This document shows positions 8,801-18,638 of a stretch of DNA of 64,000 nucleotides, in pieces; the first letter of the stretch is position 1, and the number at the start of each line of letters is the position of its first letter. The stretch is from Dokdonella sp. (GTDB taxonomy: Bacteria > Pseudomonadota > Gammaproteobacteria > Xanthomonadales > Rhodanobacteraceae), in NCBI RefSeq assembly GCF_019634775.1, contig NZ_JAHCAS010000001.1, positions 372,001 to 436,000 of the forward strand. Direction: 5' to 3'. The translations under genes were made by a program, and so were the position numbers. The notes below the pieces were generated by a model. That model made no database searches and was not told the DNA's origin. It saw only the letters and a program-made list of their open reading frames with translations.

Positions 8801-11800
8801 TGGCCAGCAAACATCCGCGTGACTTCTACCGCGACAGCAGCCTCGGCATCGTCCGCCGTGATCGACGGTTCCACCATCTCGCCGGCGAGACCTTCGAGTT
8901 CAGCCGTCAGCTCGTCGAGGCCGACGAGTTCCTCGTCGGGCCCCACCGCAGCGACTGCGACATCCTCCGCCCCCACGTCGCCTTCGTCGGCATGTCCCTC
9001 GTGATAGAACTCGAGCGCGCTGACCGGCTCGGCCAGCTCATCCCGCATCGCCGAGATGCGTTCGGCGAGTGCCGTGGAATCCGGCAGGGCGCTCGAACCC
9101 TCGTCGAGCCGACGCATGACCTCGCGCACGATCTCCGACGATTCGGCGATGACAGCGAGGCCCTCCGCTGCGAGCGGCGCGGCTTCGGCGCGCGCGCGCT
9201 TGAGGTACCCCTCGAGTGGCGCCAGGACCTGCGCGAGCGGCGCGATCTCGACCATCGCGATGGCTCCGCTCAGGGTGTGCACGGCGCGCAGCACGGCCTC
9301 CGAGACTGGCAGTGGCACGTACCTGGATTGCTCGAGGAAATCGTCGACCACGCCGAGATGCAGGGCGGTCTCGCTCTTCAAGATGTCGAACAGGACCGGA
9401 TCAAGTCCCGGCAGCGGACCGGCGACGATGCTCTCGCTGTGCGCCGATTCGATCGCCACCGGCGCCGCGGAGGTGAGGTCGTGGGTGGGTTCGGCAGGCG
9501 TTGCCGGCGGCGCTTTCGGCACGGCAACGCGGCGCGTGACGATGCGCTTGATCGTACGCCGGCCAACTGGCTGACGCTTTGGCACCTCGACCATTTCGCC
9601 GGCGCCGAGGCGATCGGCGGTATCCATGATGGCACCGATGTCCGCCTCGATCACGCCGTCGCCACGCAATGCGGCGAGCAGGCCCGGCAAGGCATCGACG
9701 GCGTGCTGCACGAGTGCGTACACCTGCGGAGCGGGCTGGATCGTGCGATCGAGCACGCGGTTGAGCATGTTCTCGACCTTCCAGCTGAATTCACCGAGGG
9801 TGAGGGCGCCGACGAGACGCCCCGAACCTTTCATCGTGTGGAAGGCGCGACGGATGGGCTTGAGCTGCTCGAGGTCGTCGAGATTGGCCTTCCACGCCGG
9901 CAAGGCGGTACCGAGGCCGTCGATCTCTTCCTGGACTTCCTCGATGAACACGTCGCGGATCTCGTCGTCGATGCCGCTGTCGGCGTCGACCTGGAACCCG
10001 CTACTGCCGACGGCCGGCGCCCCCGTCTCGTCGTCCTCGATCTCCTCCTCAACTTCCTCGCTGATTTCGATCCAATCGACTGCATCAGCATCGGCATCGG
10101 TGCTGGCGGCCTGGTCGACGGCATCAACCGGGGGCGAGACTTCAAGCTCGGGCACCGCATCGCGTTCGAACGTCTCGACCAGGCGCAGGCCGGCAAGATC
10201 CTGCTCCTCGGGTTGGTGCGCAGGCGCGTCGCCAACGATCAATCCGCGCAGATCGCTGCCGGCGGCAATCTCGACAATGCTGTCGAGTTCCTGACCGTCG
10301 ACCGCTGCCGGATCACTCGGCACCGCGGCAGCCCCGGCCTCCCCATCGGCAGGCGCGACGAGGACATCGACGAATGCCGTCAGGTCGACGTCGATCGGGG
10401 CGAGTTCAATGCCCTCGTTGCTCTCGGTCTCGCCGATGTGCAGCGCGGCCTCCTGCTCGACCGGCAGAGGTTCGCTCCACGACGGGAACGAGGCGTCCGA
10501 TGGTGCTTCGCCAGCAAAGGCCAGACTCGACGCCGACGCAGCCGAAGCCGGCTCGTCGGCCGTGCCGTAGGCGAGCGCGGCCGCGGCGGCGAGCAGGGAT
10601 TCGTCGGGCGCCCCCTCCGGCGGCGGCGGGTCGCCATCCGGGCCGGATCGGGGCCCGGGATCCAGGCCGGGTCCGTCGTCGAGCGGCGGCGGCACTGGCC
10701 AGTACCCGAGCGCTTCGAGACTGCTGCGCGTGACGGCGAGGATCTTTTCGCGCCCGGCACGCTGTTCACGCGTGGCCTCGAGGTAGTACTCGATCGACGC
10801 CAGAGCATCGGCGAGTTGGTCCATCTGCTCGGTGGTCGGCACGCGCCGATGTTGCAGCAGTTCGACTTCGACGAAGCGGATCAGGCCGCCCATCAGCTCG
10901 GCCGCCTCGCCGAGGTCGAGCATGCGCATCGCTCCGGAAATCTCCTCGAGCAGGCGCGGGATCTGCTCGACGCGCGCATGGTCCCAAGGTGATTCTATGA
11001 AGGCGACGATGTCATGCTTGGCCTGCTGGATGTTGACCGAGGCCTCGCGCATCAGCGCGTCGAGAATCTTGCGTACTTCGGCCTTGGGCAGCTCGAGTGC
11101 GCCGTCGTCGGCTTCCGCATTCGCCGCGCCGAGGCGCTCGATGTGGTCATCGAGCGAGGACTCGACATAGAGCAGTGCACCCGCGACGTCGAGCAGGGTG
11201 CCCTCGTCGGCCTGACGACGACCGGCAGCGATGTCCTCGATGATGCCGCGCTGTTCGGTGACGACCCGACGCGGCACCCCGAGGCCGAGCATGCCAAGCG
11301 TGTCGCGCACGCGGTCGAGCAGGTCGACCTGACTGACCAAGTCGGCGCTGTCGCGATTCTGCGCGCGCAGGAAGATGTCGAGCGCCTCCTTGACGCGCAG
11401 CAGGTCGTCCTTGATCGCAACCGAAACCGTATCGAGCAGGGTGCGATTGTGCCCGGCCATGGAGCCGCGCGCATGCTCCACCTCGGCATCGGTCGGCAAC
11501 AGGGAACCGAGCCGATAGGTGTCGCGAATCAGTTGCACGCGACCCGACTGGCTCGTCGAATGAGCGATGTAATACAGCAGGTTCTGCACCAGATCGCGTG
11601 GCGGTGTGGCCGCGAACGCCGCCTCGCCGGTGTCGCCGAAACGACGGATCTCGCGATCGACGCCACCGAACAACAATTTGACCGCCGCACTCGATTCGAG
11701 CGCACCATCGCCGATCGCATCGGCCACGGCAGCGGCGATCCAGAACAGGCGACGTGGATGCTCGCCGTGTGCCACGCTGGTACGCAGGCGATCAAGAATG

Positions 11801-12387
11801 TCGCGCAGGCGGTGCGGATGCTGGGGAACACCAGCTTCGCGGAACCATTTCAGCAGGGCTGCCTGGAACGCCAGGCGCAGGCGCAGAGCCTGAGCCTGCA
11901 ACTCCTTCTGCGGCAACGGCGCGACCAGTCCCTTCGCTTCGGCGGGCAGCGGCAGCGACAGATCGGGCGCAAACAGCACCGATTCGGTGAGCAGCTTCTC
12001 GCCGCGGCAGGCGCGCAGGTCATTGAGCAGCGGCAACAGGACGATCGGAATATCCTTGTGCCCACTCTGCACGCGCTCGAGGTAGTCCGGCAGCTGGACC
12101 ATTCCGCGCATGAGGATCGAGTAAGCCTCCTCACGCTGACGCACGGCATCGGCGAGCAGCGCTTCGGCGACGCGCTCCATTTCTTCCACGACCATCGCCG
12201 CGCCGTACAGCTCGACCATGCGCAGGCTGCCCTGCGCCTGGTGCAGATAGGTGGAGCAGAACTGCATGAGACTCGCGTCGGCAGGGTCGTCGACGTAGGC
12301 CTCAAGGGCCTGGCGAGCCTGCTTGAGGGTCTCGTCGAGCTCGCCCTTGACCCAGTTCAGCGTGGTGAAGTCGTCTTGCAGTTTCAT
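5857..12387 (-). CDS. chpA: ChpA, hybrid multi-Hpt CheA-type histidine kinase
   Basis: Central kinase of the type IV pilus chemosensory system, 2176 residues. N-terminal Hpt-like unit with LHQAQGSLRM (His near 49), degenerate helical units to about 520, then Hpt domains with FHTMKGSGRL (near 850), VHTLSGAIAM (near 1036) and LHTLKGGARM (near 1430), joined by long acidic linkers. Next come the CheA dimerisation helices, an HATPase domain (NALAHGIE, DDGAGMD, GRGVGMDVV; about 1740-1880), a CheW-like domain (about 1890-2030) and a receiver (VVDDSITMRK, Asp in MLLDIEMPRMDG near 2100). In-frame short tandem repeats lie in the linkers (see findings). Phosphate from the kinase should reach PilG and PilH. 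Domain order matches ChpA of Pseudomonas and Xanthomonas. Confidence 0.97.
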   Translation of the reverse strand: MKLQDDFTTLNWVKGELDETLKQARQALEAYVDDPADASLMQFCSTYLHQAQGSLRMVELYGAAMVVEEMERVAEALLADAVRQREEAYSILMRGMVQLPDYLERVQSGHKDIPIVLLPLLNDLRACRGEKLLTESVLFAPDLSLPLPAEAKGLVAPLPQKELQAQALRLRLAFQAALLKWFREAGVPQHPHRLRDILDRLRTSVAHGEHPRRLFWIAAAVADAIGDGALESSAAVKLLFGGVDREIRRFGDTGEAAFAATPPRDLVQNLLYYIAHSTSQSGRVQLIRDTYRLGSLLPTDAEVEHARGSMAGHNRTLLDTVSVAIKDDLLRVKEALDIFLRAQNRDSADLVSQVDLLDRVRDTLGMLGLGVPRRVVTEQRGIIEDIAAGRRQADEGTLLDVAGALLYVESSLDDHIERLGAANAEADDGALELPKAEVRKILDALMREASVNIQQAKHDIVAFIESPWDHARVEQIPRLLEEISGAMRMLDLGEAAELMGGLIRFVEVELLQHRRVPTTEQMDQLADALASIEYYLEATREQRAGREKILAVTRSSLEALGYWPVPPPLDDGPGLDPGPRSGPDGDPPPPEGAPDESLLAAAAALAYGTADEPASAASASSLAFAGEAPSDASFPSWSEPLPVEQEAALHIGETESNEGIELAPIDVDLTAFVDVLVAPADGEAGAAAVPSDPAAVDGQELDSIVEIAAGSDLRGLIVGDAPAHQPEEQDLAGLRLVETFERDAVPELEVSPPVDAVDQAASTDADADAVDWIEISEEVEEEIEDDETGAPAVGSSGFQVDADSGIDDEIRDVFIEEVQEEIDGLGTALPAWKANLDDLEQLKPIRRAFHTMKGSGRLVGALTLGEFSWKVENMLNRVLDRTIQPAPQVYALVQHAVDALPGLLAALRGDGVIEADIGAIMDTADRLGAGEMVEVPKRQPVGRRTIKRIVTRRVAVPKAPPATPAEPTHDLTSAAPVAIESAHSESIVAGPLPGLDPVLFDILKSETALHLGVVDDFLEQSRYVPLPVSEAVLRAVHTLSGAIAMVEIAPLAQVLAPLEGYLKRARAEAAPLAAEGLAVIAESSEIVREVMRRLDEGSSALPDSTALAERISAMRDELAEPVSALEFYHEGHADEGDVGAEDVAVAAVGPDEELVGLDELTAELEGLAGEMVEPSITADDAEAAVAVEVTRMFAGQLPSGDAELVDAGILLSAANVFEQLPDKPAAVAESAAGAADAEAGDIALEGDVAEVSGTSGEDLDSTVAEVSIAANDGAEPLQELESEWFAVADVDGEPVSAEADEPLLEAQAFADEVVLGFETPVAVDEAVVESTEAIESEEAIESDEAIESEASVVDVEQAGAELEVLLGETGAALEDEQPEGRLELPEMDEDLLDIFVLEGNDILDQADTTMARLRETPHERELLGGLQRNLHTLKGGARMAGLAPIGDLAHVMESLLDAVQEGLREMDRPAVEALERGFDGLHGLVQRVARRQAIAMPERAIMRFENLVAGETLSAPTASDRAAAAAAVSEPAPAPAPAPVRPAPRPMPVAEIEEEARAPQEMIRVRSELLDSLVNYAGEVSIYRSRLEQQISTFRFNLIEFEQTVSRLREQLRKLEIETEAQIIARYQREHHEGADATFDPLELDRFSQLQQYSRALGESVSDLVSIQGLLDDLTRQSETLLLQQSRVSSDLQEGLMRTRMVPFDSLVPSLRRTLRQAAQETGKRAQLKVEGAQGEMDRNLLERMKAPFEHMLRNALAHGIETPEQRLAAGKPLDGTVTIAVTRESTEVVLRITDDGAGMDRDAIRAKAISQGMLSPDAQLSDRDLYGFIMEPGFSTAEQVTQLSGRGVGMDVVLSEIKQLGGSLVIDSKPGEGSVFTIRLPFTLAVTQAILVRLGDAVYAVPMSSVQGVVRIALDDYQRRMTSGNPTYAYAGDEFSIYELSHLLGVPPGRIVDETQLPLLMTRTGDQRAAVRIDAVVGSREIVVKSVGPQISSVPGIFGATIMGDGSVVMILDLAPLVRRVSALRASVAAGEVSEMPAAAEPVAVETRRNPLIMVVDDSITMRKVTTRVLERADMEVITAKDGLDAVEKLQDNVPDLMLLDIEMPRMDGYELATYMRNDARLRGVPIIMVTSRTGEKHRQRAIEIGVERYLGKPYQEADLLRNVQETLRAHRVDA

Positions 12388-12600
12388 CTTCTCGTTCGCC
12401 CTCGCGAGACGCCCCCGCCGACCCTGGAACGCACATCCCGCGGCGAAGCAGGCTTCGCACGCGCGATGACTCGTCTACCCGACATGTGGCGCCATCGCTT
12501 TCCCTGCGGATGCTCGCGCATCCGGCGGCGACGGGTTCATGACAGTGGTCGCAGGTGTCTGTGCTCGCAGTCTCCGTGGTGGTTCAGTTCCAGGATCAGA

Positions 12601-14640
12601 TCAGCCCGGCAGCTTGAAGTCCGCGACCGAGCGGCGCAGATCGGAAGCGAGTTGGGCAAGGTTGCCGATCGACTCTGCCGTCTGGCTCGCACCGACCGAG
12701 GTCTGCGTGGTGATTTCCTGAATGACGTTCATGGTCGCCGAGATGTTGGTCGCCGCGGCCGACTGCTGGCGCGCCGCCGACGAAATGTTCTGGATGAGGT
12801 CGGCAAGGTCATGCGAAACCTTTTCGATCTCGCCGAGAGCGAGGCCCGCGTCCTCGGCAAGGCGGGCGCCGGCGACGACCTCGGCCGTGGTCTGCTCCAT
12901 CGAACTGACCGCTTCGTTCGTGTCCGACTGAATCGTCTGCACCAGCGTCTCGATTCGCTTGGTCGCGTTCGCCGAACGCTCCGCGAGGCGCTGGACTTCG
13001 TCGGCAACCACCGCGAAGCCGCGACCGGCCTCACCGGCCGAGGCCGCCTGGATCGCCGCGTTCAGCGCGAGAATGTTGGTCTGCTCGGCGATGTCGTTGA
13101 TCAGTTCGACGATCGATCCGATTTCCTGCGACGACTCACCGAGGCGCTTGATGCGCTTTGAGGTTTCCTGGATCTGGTCGCGGATCGAGTCCATGCCCTG
13201 GATCGTCTGGCGCACGATGCCGGCCCCCTTGGCAGCAATCTGCACCGAGCGCTGCGCCACCTCGGCGCTCTCCGCGGAGTTCTTCGACACCTCGTCGATC
13301 GAGACCGCGATCTCATTGATTGCCGCCGAAGCCGATGTGATCTGCTGCGCCTGGTGCTCGGCGGCCTCGGCAAGGTGCATCGCGGTCGCCTGCGTTTCCT
13401 GCGCGGCGGCGGATACCTGCACGGCAGTCTCGTTGATCGTGGTCACCAGGGAGCGCAGCGCCTCGACTGCGAAGTTGATCGAGTCCGCGATCGCGCCGGT
13501 GATGTCTTCGGTGACGGTGGCCTTTACCGTGAGGTCGCCTTCGGCGAGCGAGCCCATCTCATCGAGCAGGCGCAGGATCGCTTCCTGGTTGCGCTGGTTC
13601 AGCTCGGCCGACAACTGGTAGCGGCGCTGCTGGTCGCGCACGAGTGCAACACCGAGGAAGATGACGAGCAGGATGGCCAGCGCCGCAGCGATTGCGCCCC
13701 ACAGGGGGTTCGGGAAGAGGCGCTTGGATGGCAGCTCGTCAAGGCGCTGGGCGACCACCTTGGCCTTCTCGAGCACGACCTTGCTGTCGCGCACGATATC
13801 GTTCGCCGCCGCCTTGACGTCCTGCAGGCCGGTCGAGGATTCGAGGATCTTGCCGACCGGTTCATCCAGGCCGACCCATTGCTGCAGCACGTCACCGAGA
13901 ATGGTGCGCGCGTTCGGCTGGTCGATCGCGCGGATATTGAGCGTGGCGTTACCGTCAATCAGGCCATTCAGCACAGAACGATACATCGCCGCGTCGCGCG
14001 AGAAACCATCTGCCGCGGACTGCGCGTCCTGGCCGCCCTGGCCGATTTCCTGCACGCGGCGAATCATGCGGTCGGCGAGCAGCATCTGGCGCGTGGCAAT
14101 GTAGACCTGGCCGGCAGCGCCGTTACGCTCGGTAAGGATGTTGACGACCTCATTCATGCGCGAATTGAGGATCGGCATCTTCGATGTGAAGTCCTCACTG
14201 GTCGCGGCAGTGTCGAGCACGAGGGTCTTGCCGTTGAGGATCTTGGTCGCGTTGGTGAGCACCTGCGTCCACGCCGCATCGAGTTCCCTGATCTCTTTCT
14301 GCACGTGCGGTTCGTCGGCGTAGCCGGGCATACCGGTTGCGTTGTCGCCATTCTTGAGAGCGCCGATGTTGCGATCGATCGTCGCGCGCGTGCCGTCCAG
14401 TTCGGAGAACGAGATCTCGTTGCCGCCGGCCGCGTTGGACGCGTAGGTGGTCAGCTCCTGCGACAGCACCTGGATCTGCGTGGTCAGCGAACTGGCCTGG
14501 CGATCGTGGCCGTTCTTGATCGTCAGATAACCGAAATCGACGGCCGCGAAGGCGATCGCCAACACGAGCAGGATGATCAGCAGCGTATTGAAACTGCCGG
14601 ATCGCTCCGATCCCGAGAGTGCGCCGGACGTTGTGCTCAT
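12601..14640 (-). CDS. pilJ: PilJ, type IV pilus methyl-accepting chemoreceptor
   Basis: Chemoreceptor of the Pil-Chp pathway, 679 residues. Membrane helix 1 is near residues 17-36 ([20 protein letters not shown]), then a periplasmic helical module to about 310, helix 2 near 312-334, a HAMP-like segment, and a long signalling coiled coil with the conserved MCP hairpin tip ([37 protein letters not shown]). It follows pilI by 62 nt. In P. aeruginosa PilJ is followed by the methyltransferase gene pilK; here 213 nt without a gene separate pilJ from chpA. The ATG at 14640 gives a normal receptor N-terminus. Confidence 0.96.
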   Translation of the reverse strand: MSTTSGALSGSERSGSFNTLLIILLVLAIAFAAVDFGYLTIKNGHDRQASSLTTQIQVLSQELTTYASNAAGGNEISFSELDGTRATIDRNIGALKNGDNATGMPGYADEPHVQKEIRELDAAWTQVLTNATKILNGKTLVLDTAATSEDFTSKMPILNSRMNEVVNILTERNGAAGQVYIATRQMLLADRMIRRVQEIGQGGQDAQSAADGFSRDAAMYRSVLNGLIDGNATLNIRAIDQPNARTILGDVLQQWVGLDEPVGKILESSTGLQDVKAAANDIVRDSKVVLEKAKVVAQRLDELPSKRLFPNPLWGAIAAALAILLVIFLGVALVRDQQRRYQLSAELNQRNQEAILRLLDEMGSLAEGDLTVKATVTEDITGAIADSINFAVEALRSLVTTINETAVQVSAAAQETQATAMHLAEAAEHQAQQITSASAAINEIAVSIDEVSKNSAESAEVAQRSVQIAAKGAGIVRQTIQGMDSIRDQIQETSKRIKRLGESSQEIGSIVELINDIAEQTNILALNAAIQAASAGEAGRGFAVVADEVQRLAERSANATKRIETLVQTIQSDTNEAVSSMEQTTAEVVAGARLAEDAGLALGEIEKVSHDLADLIQNISSAARQQSAAATNISATMNVIQEITTQTSVGASQTAESIGNLAQLASDLRRSVADFKLPG

Positions 14641-14702
14641 GGTTTCACCTCACCCCTGAAAGTTGCTGTTGGCACGCGCCGCCCAGCGACGCCCGCCCGC
14701 GA

Positions 14703-15251
14703 TCAATTGGCCGCCTGCTGGAACTCCGCCGAGCGCACCAGCGCGCTCATGCTGAACAAGCCCCACAGCACGTCCCCGAGCTGTACCTTTTCTCCGACGA
14801 AACGTGCGTAGCGCTCGTCCTCTTCGCCGACCGCCTGCGCGCGTTGATCGTCGGAAAAACTGCGCTGCCCAAGCACTTCGTCGACGAGCAGGCCGACGCT
14901 GCCGCCGTGCTGGCGCACGACCAGCACCCGCGAAGAGTCGGTCAACAGCGTGCGCTCGCCCTCGATGTGGCCGCGCAGGTCGATTACCGCGACGAGGTTG
15001 CCGCGCACGTTGGCCACACCAAGCATCCAAGACCTCGTCCCCGGCACGATTGCCAGTGGCGGCATGGTCAGGATTTCGTTGACCTCGGCGATGCTGCTGA
15101 CCAAGTGATGCGAACCGACGCGAAAACCGATGCCGCGCCACAGACCCTCGGCCTCGACTTGATCGGGCAGACCGGCAACGTGGGCCAGGCTGCGCTGCTC
15201 GTAGTCGGCGAGCGCTTCGTAGGGTGAGGTTGGCGTGGTGTCGAGTGCCAT
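14703..15251 (-). CDS. pilI: PilI, CheW-like adaptor
   Basis: CheW-domain adaptor coupling PilJ to ChpA, 182 residues. Visible features: N-terminal extension (YEALADYEQRSLAHVAGLP), then WRGIGFRVGSHHLVSSIAEVNEIL, the CheW core motif MLGVANVRGNLVAVIDLRGHI near residue 75, and GLLVDEVLGQR. Standard PilI length. The gap to pilH upstream is only 7 nt, so the two are cotranscribed. Confidence 0.95.
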   Translation of the reverse strand: MALDTTPTSPYEALADYEQRSLAHVAGLPDQVEAEGLWRGIGFRVGSHHLVSSIAEVNEILTMPPLAIVPGTRSWMLGVANVRGNLVAVIDLRGHIEGERTLLTDSSRVLVVRQHGGSVGLLVDEVLGQRSFSDDQRAQAVGEEDERYARFVGEKVQLGDVLWGLFSMSALVRSAEFQQAAN

Positions 15252-15258
15252 GGTCGAC

Positions 15259-15624
15259 CTAACCCGCCAGCAGCGAGTCGATGCGCTGAAGGAGATCCGT
15301 CGACTCGACCGGCTTGGTCATGAAGTCCTTGGCACCTTGACGCAGGCCCCAGACGCGATCGGTGTCCATCGACTTCGTCGTGATGATGAGAATCGGGATG
15401 TCCGAAGTCCCGGCATCGCGACTGAGGTTGCGCGTGGCCTGGAAACCGTTCATGCCGGGCATGATGACGTCCATGATGACGAGATCGGGGCGCTCGTGGC
15501 GCACCTTGACGATGCCATCCTCGGCACTCGCCGCGCTGCTGACGCGATGCCCCGCCTTCTCGAGCATCGTGGTGAAGACGCGCACGTCTGTCGGCGAATC
15601 GTCAATGATGAAAATGTGCGCCAC
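15259..15624 (-). CDS. pilH: PilH, single-domain response regulator
   Basis: CheY-like receiver, 121 residues, with no output domain. Acidic pocket DDSPTD (residues 8-13), phospho-acceptor Asp52 in LVIMDVIMPGMNG, and the conserved lysine in DFMTKPVES near the end. In Pseudomonas PilH controls pilus retraction with PilU/PilT and acts as phosphate sink. Downstream of pilG in the same operon. Confidence 0.96.
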   Translation of the reverse strand: MAHIFIIDDSPTDVRVFTTMLEKAGHRVSSAASAEDGIVKVRHERPDLVIMDVIMPGMNGFQATRNLSRDAGTSDIPILIITTKSMDTDRVWGLRQGAKDFMTKPVESTDLLQRIDSLLAG

Positions 15625-15677
15625 CGCCTAACCCCCGTGAGTCGAATGGCCTTTGGTTTCAACATCCGTGCAACGGC

Positions 15678-16076
15678 TTACTTCCAATCCACATGCCGGC
15701 GGATCGCACCGAGCAGCTCCTCGCGCGTGAACGGCTTGGTCAGGTACTGCTCGGAACCGACGATGCGCCCACGCGCCTTGTCGAACAGGCCGTCCTTCGA
15801 GGACAGCATGATCACCGGCGTGTTGCGGAAAATCTGGTTGTTCTTGATCAACGCGCAGGTCTGATATCCGTCGAGCCGCGGCATCATGATGTCGACGAAG
15901 ATGATCTGCGGCTGCTGGTCGGAAATCTTGGCCAGCGCCTCGAAGCCGTCGGTCGCAGTCACGACTTCGCAGCCCTCCTTGCGCAGCAGCGTCTCCGCCG
16001 TGCGCCGGATGGTCTTCGAGTCATCAATGACCATGACTTTAAGGCCGCCCAAGCTGCCCTGTTTGGTCTCATCCAC
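15678..16076 (-). CDS. pilG: PilG, single-domain response regulator (GTG start)
   Basis: CheY-like receiver promoting pilus extension. From the GTG at 16076 it has 132 residues: VIDDSKTIRRTAETLL near 17, phospho-acceptor Asp62 in IIFVDIMMPRLDG, and YLTKPFTREELL. The open frame extends to an ATG at 16151, but that start lacks a ribosome site and adds 25 residues unlike the family. The GTG has GGGAG 10 nt upstream and gives the usual PilG length. First gene of the pilG-chpC run, divergent from gshB. Confidence 0.93.
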   Translation of the reverse strand: MDETKQGSLGGLKVMVIDDSKTIRRTAETLLRKEGCEVVTATDGFEALAKISDQQPQIIFVDIMMPRLDGYQTCALIKNNQIFRNTPVIMLSSKDGLFDKARGRIVGSEQYLTKPFTREELLGAIRRHVDWK

Positions 16077-16217
16077 CTGGTGCAGACTCCCGTCGCCAAC
16101 TCGTGATCGGACCGGCCCCCGCGGCCAACTCGGCAACGACGGGCCATACATGCGCGCAACCCGGGGAAACGCCGTGCTGTCGCGTGGCGCCTCCCCGACA
16201 ATCCCCTGTTCGGGCTT

Positions 16218-16246
16218 CTTTAAGCTTTACTTAGCTGACTTGTCAA
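16218..16246 (-). promoter_or_regulatory. Candidate promoter for the pilG-chp operon
   Basis: On the minus strand TTGACA (16246-16241) is followed by a 17-nt spacer and TTAAAG (16223-16218). The -35 is perfect, the -10 is weak. It lies about 140 nt upstream of the pilG GTG, in the only clearly AT-rich island of the region (about 16205-16290). The rest of 16077-16411 holds no gene; TAATAT at 16329-16334 might serve gshB but has no good -35. Confidence 0.4.
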
Positions 16247-16411
16247 GTTATGCGCCCAAGTCCTTGCAATACATGGAATATGGACTTGCCGCACAACCTG
16301 CCCCGACGAGCCGCTGCGTAGCGCAGTGTAATATACGCGACGCGGTGACCCTGCTCTTGCATGCACGAATGATGCCGCTCGGGGACGCCCTGATTCATTC
16401 CGGAGCCGACC

Positions 16412-17355
<944 letters not shown>

Positions 17356-17359
<4 letters not shown>

Positions 17360-18213
17360 ACACTTCAACCACCGCCGGCGACCGCCTCGGCGTGACCCTG
17401 TTGTTCTCGCTGATAGCCCACGGCGTGCTTGCGCTCGGCGTGACCTTCGCCTACGAGAAGCCGGCCCCGGCGCTGCCGGCACTCGACGTCATCCTGGTGC
17501 AGTCGGCCAGCGGGCAAACGCCGGACAAGGCCGATTTCCTCGCCCAGGCCAGCAACAGCGGTGGCGGGGACGCCGAGACCGCGAAGCGGCCGACCGAGCC
17601 GCTATCCAGCCCATTGCCAAAACCGACCGCCGGCATCACCCCGCGCCCGACCGAAACGGGTGCGCCGCGACCGACCCCGCCGAGCCGGGAGGAACTGCTG
17701 ACCGCGCGCGAATCCGACCTCGCCGTACAGACCGAGCGCGAAACGCCCCAGACGCAGACCATCGACGCCGCGGTCGAGCGCGAGATCATCGAACGCAAGC
17801 TCGAAATGGCGCGCCTCGCCCAGGAAGTGCAGCGCGAATCCGAGCAGTACGCCAAACGACCGAAACGCAAGTTCATCTCGGCCAATACGAAGGAATACGC
17901 CTATGCCTCGTACATGGCCGCCTGGGTTGCCCGCGTCGAACGCATCGGCAACCTCAACTACCCCGACGAGGCGCGGCGCCAGGAATTGCACGGCCAGCTC
18001 GTACTGACCGTCGGTCTCGACCGCGACGGCAACGTCCGCAGCGTCGACATCATCCAGCCGAGCGGCCACAAGGTGCTCGACGACGCCGCCATCCGCATCG
18101 TCCACCTGTCCGCCCCATTCAACGCCCTGCCGAAAGACGGCGACACCGTGGACGAGCTCTACATCACGCGTACGTGGCAGTTCTTGCCCGGAAACATCTT
18201 GCGCAACCGCTGA
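17356..18213 (+). CDS. TonB-like energy transducer next to the pil genes
   Basis: 285-residue TonB-family protein. N-terminal cytoplasmic stretch, membrane helix near residues 12-31 (GVTLLFSLIAHGVLALGVTFA with the His found in TonB anchors), a Pro/Thr-rich periplasmic spacer, a charged helical stretch, and a C-terminal TonB domain (LNYPDEARRQELHGQLVLTV, SGHKVLDDAAIRIV). It overlaps gshB by ATGA. In P. aeruginosa the gene at this place, tonB3, is needed for twitching motility; a similar link is an inference here. No exbB/exbD are adjacent. Confidence 0.88.
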
Positions 18214-18221
18214 GAGGGGCT

Positions 18222-18309
18222 GGGAATGGGGAATAGGGAATGGTTGAAGCAGGAGCGCAGAGCGTTTGCTTTTGATCATTCCCCATTCTCTATTCCCCAT
18301 TCCCTATTG
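18222..18309. repeat. GGGAATGG-type inverted repeat
   Basis: Left arm 18222-18244 (GGGAATGGGGAATAGGG then AATGG) and right arm 18275-18309 (CATTCCCCATTC, then TATTCCCCATTCCC) can pair into a long hairpin after the tonB stop. Member of the dispersed family also at 1053, 46111 and 54621. It may also act as a transcription barrier. Confidence 0.8.
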
Positions 18310-18336
18310 CCGGCATTTCACCATTCCCGGCTCCCA

Positions 18337-18622
18337 GGGATGTCCTGATCAATCCCACAACGGCGTCACCGTCCTGTGCGGGCGCAGATCAAGGCGCGAC
18401 GGCGAAGGCAGACTGGCCGTCTGTCGAGCCGGCCCAACGCCGAGCTGCGTCCGCACAGGGCGGCCTCAGCCTTTCGATTCCCAATGACGGGGTGACATCC
18501 GCAAGGCCCGCAGCGCGGCGTGCGCGGCTCGCCCAGGCAACCAGCCTGCACTTCGCCACGCCCACCCCGCTGCGAACCTTGCGGATGTCATGACGCCATT
18601 GCGGGATTGATCAGAGCATCCC
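18337..18622. mobile_element. MITE-like element with 33-bp inverted termini
   Basis: 286 bp with no coding capacity, filling most of the 425-nt gap between tonB and algH. The ends 18337-18369 and 18590-18622 are inverted repeats matching at 28 of 33 positions; the terminal 20 bases are GGGATG(TC/CT)CTGATCAATCCC. A second inverted repeat (18493-18506 and 18577-18590, TGACATCCGCAAGG) nests inside the right half. Positions 18345-18496 recur at 42627-42778. No clear target-site duplication flanks it. It could be a non-autonomous transposon or a structured extragenic repeat. Confidence 0.55.
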
Positions 18623-18625
18623 TAG

Positions 18626-18631
18626 TACAAT
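18626..18631 (+). promoter_or_regulatory. TACAAT -10-like element 7 nt before the algH ATG
   Basis: TACAAT starts 3 nt outside the MITE-like element and ends 7 nt before the ATG. No ribosome site lies between them. It would give a leaderless or nearly leaderless transcript. Confidence 0.45.
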
Positions 18632-18638
18632 CGCCCCC

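Noticed and set aside
7942..10992. 1016-residue open frame on the plus strand
   Set aside because: It is antisense to chpA, whose domains are clear. The frame has Arg/His-rich composition and no domain, as expected opposite a GC-rich gene.
11014..13161. 715-residue plus-strand open frame
   Set aside because: Antisense to chpA and pilJ and spanning their intergenic gap; no recognisable domain.
16152..16411. Possible small RNA in the AT-rich pilG-gshB gap
   Set aside because: No terminator or conserved fold is visible; the AT content is explained better by divergent promoters.
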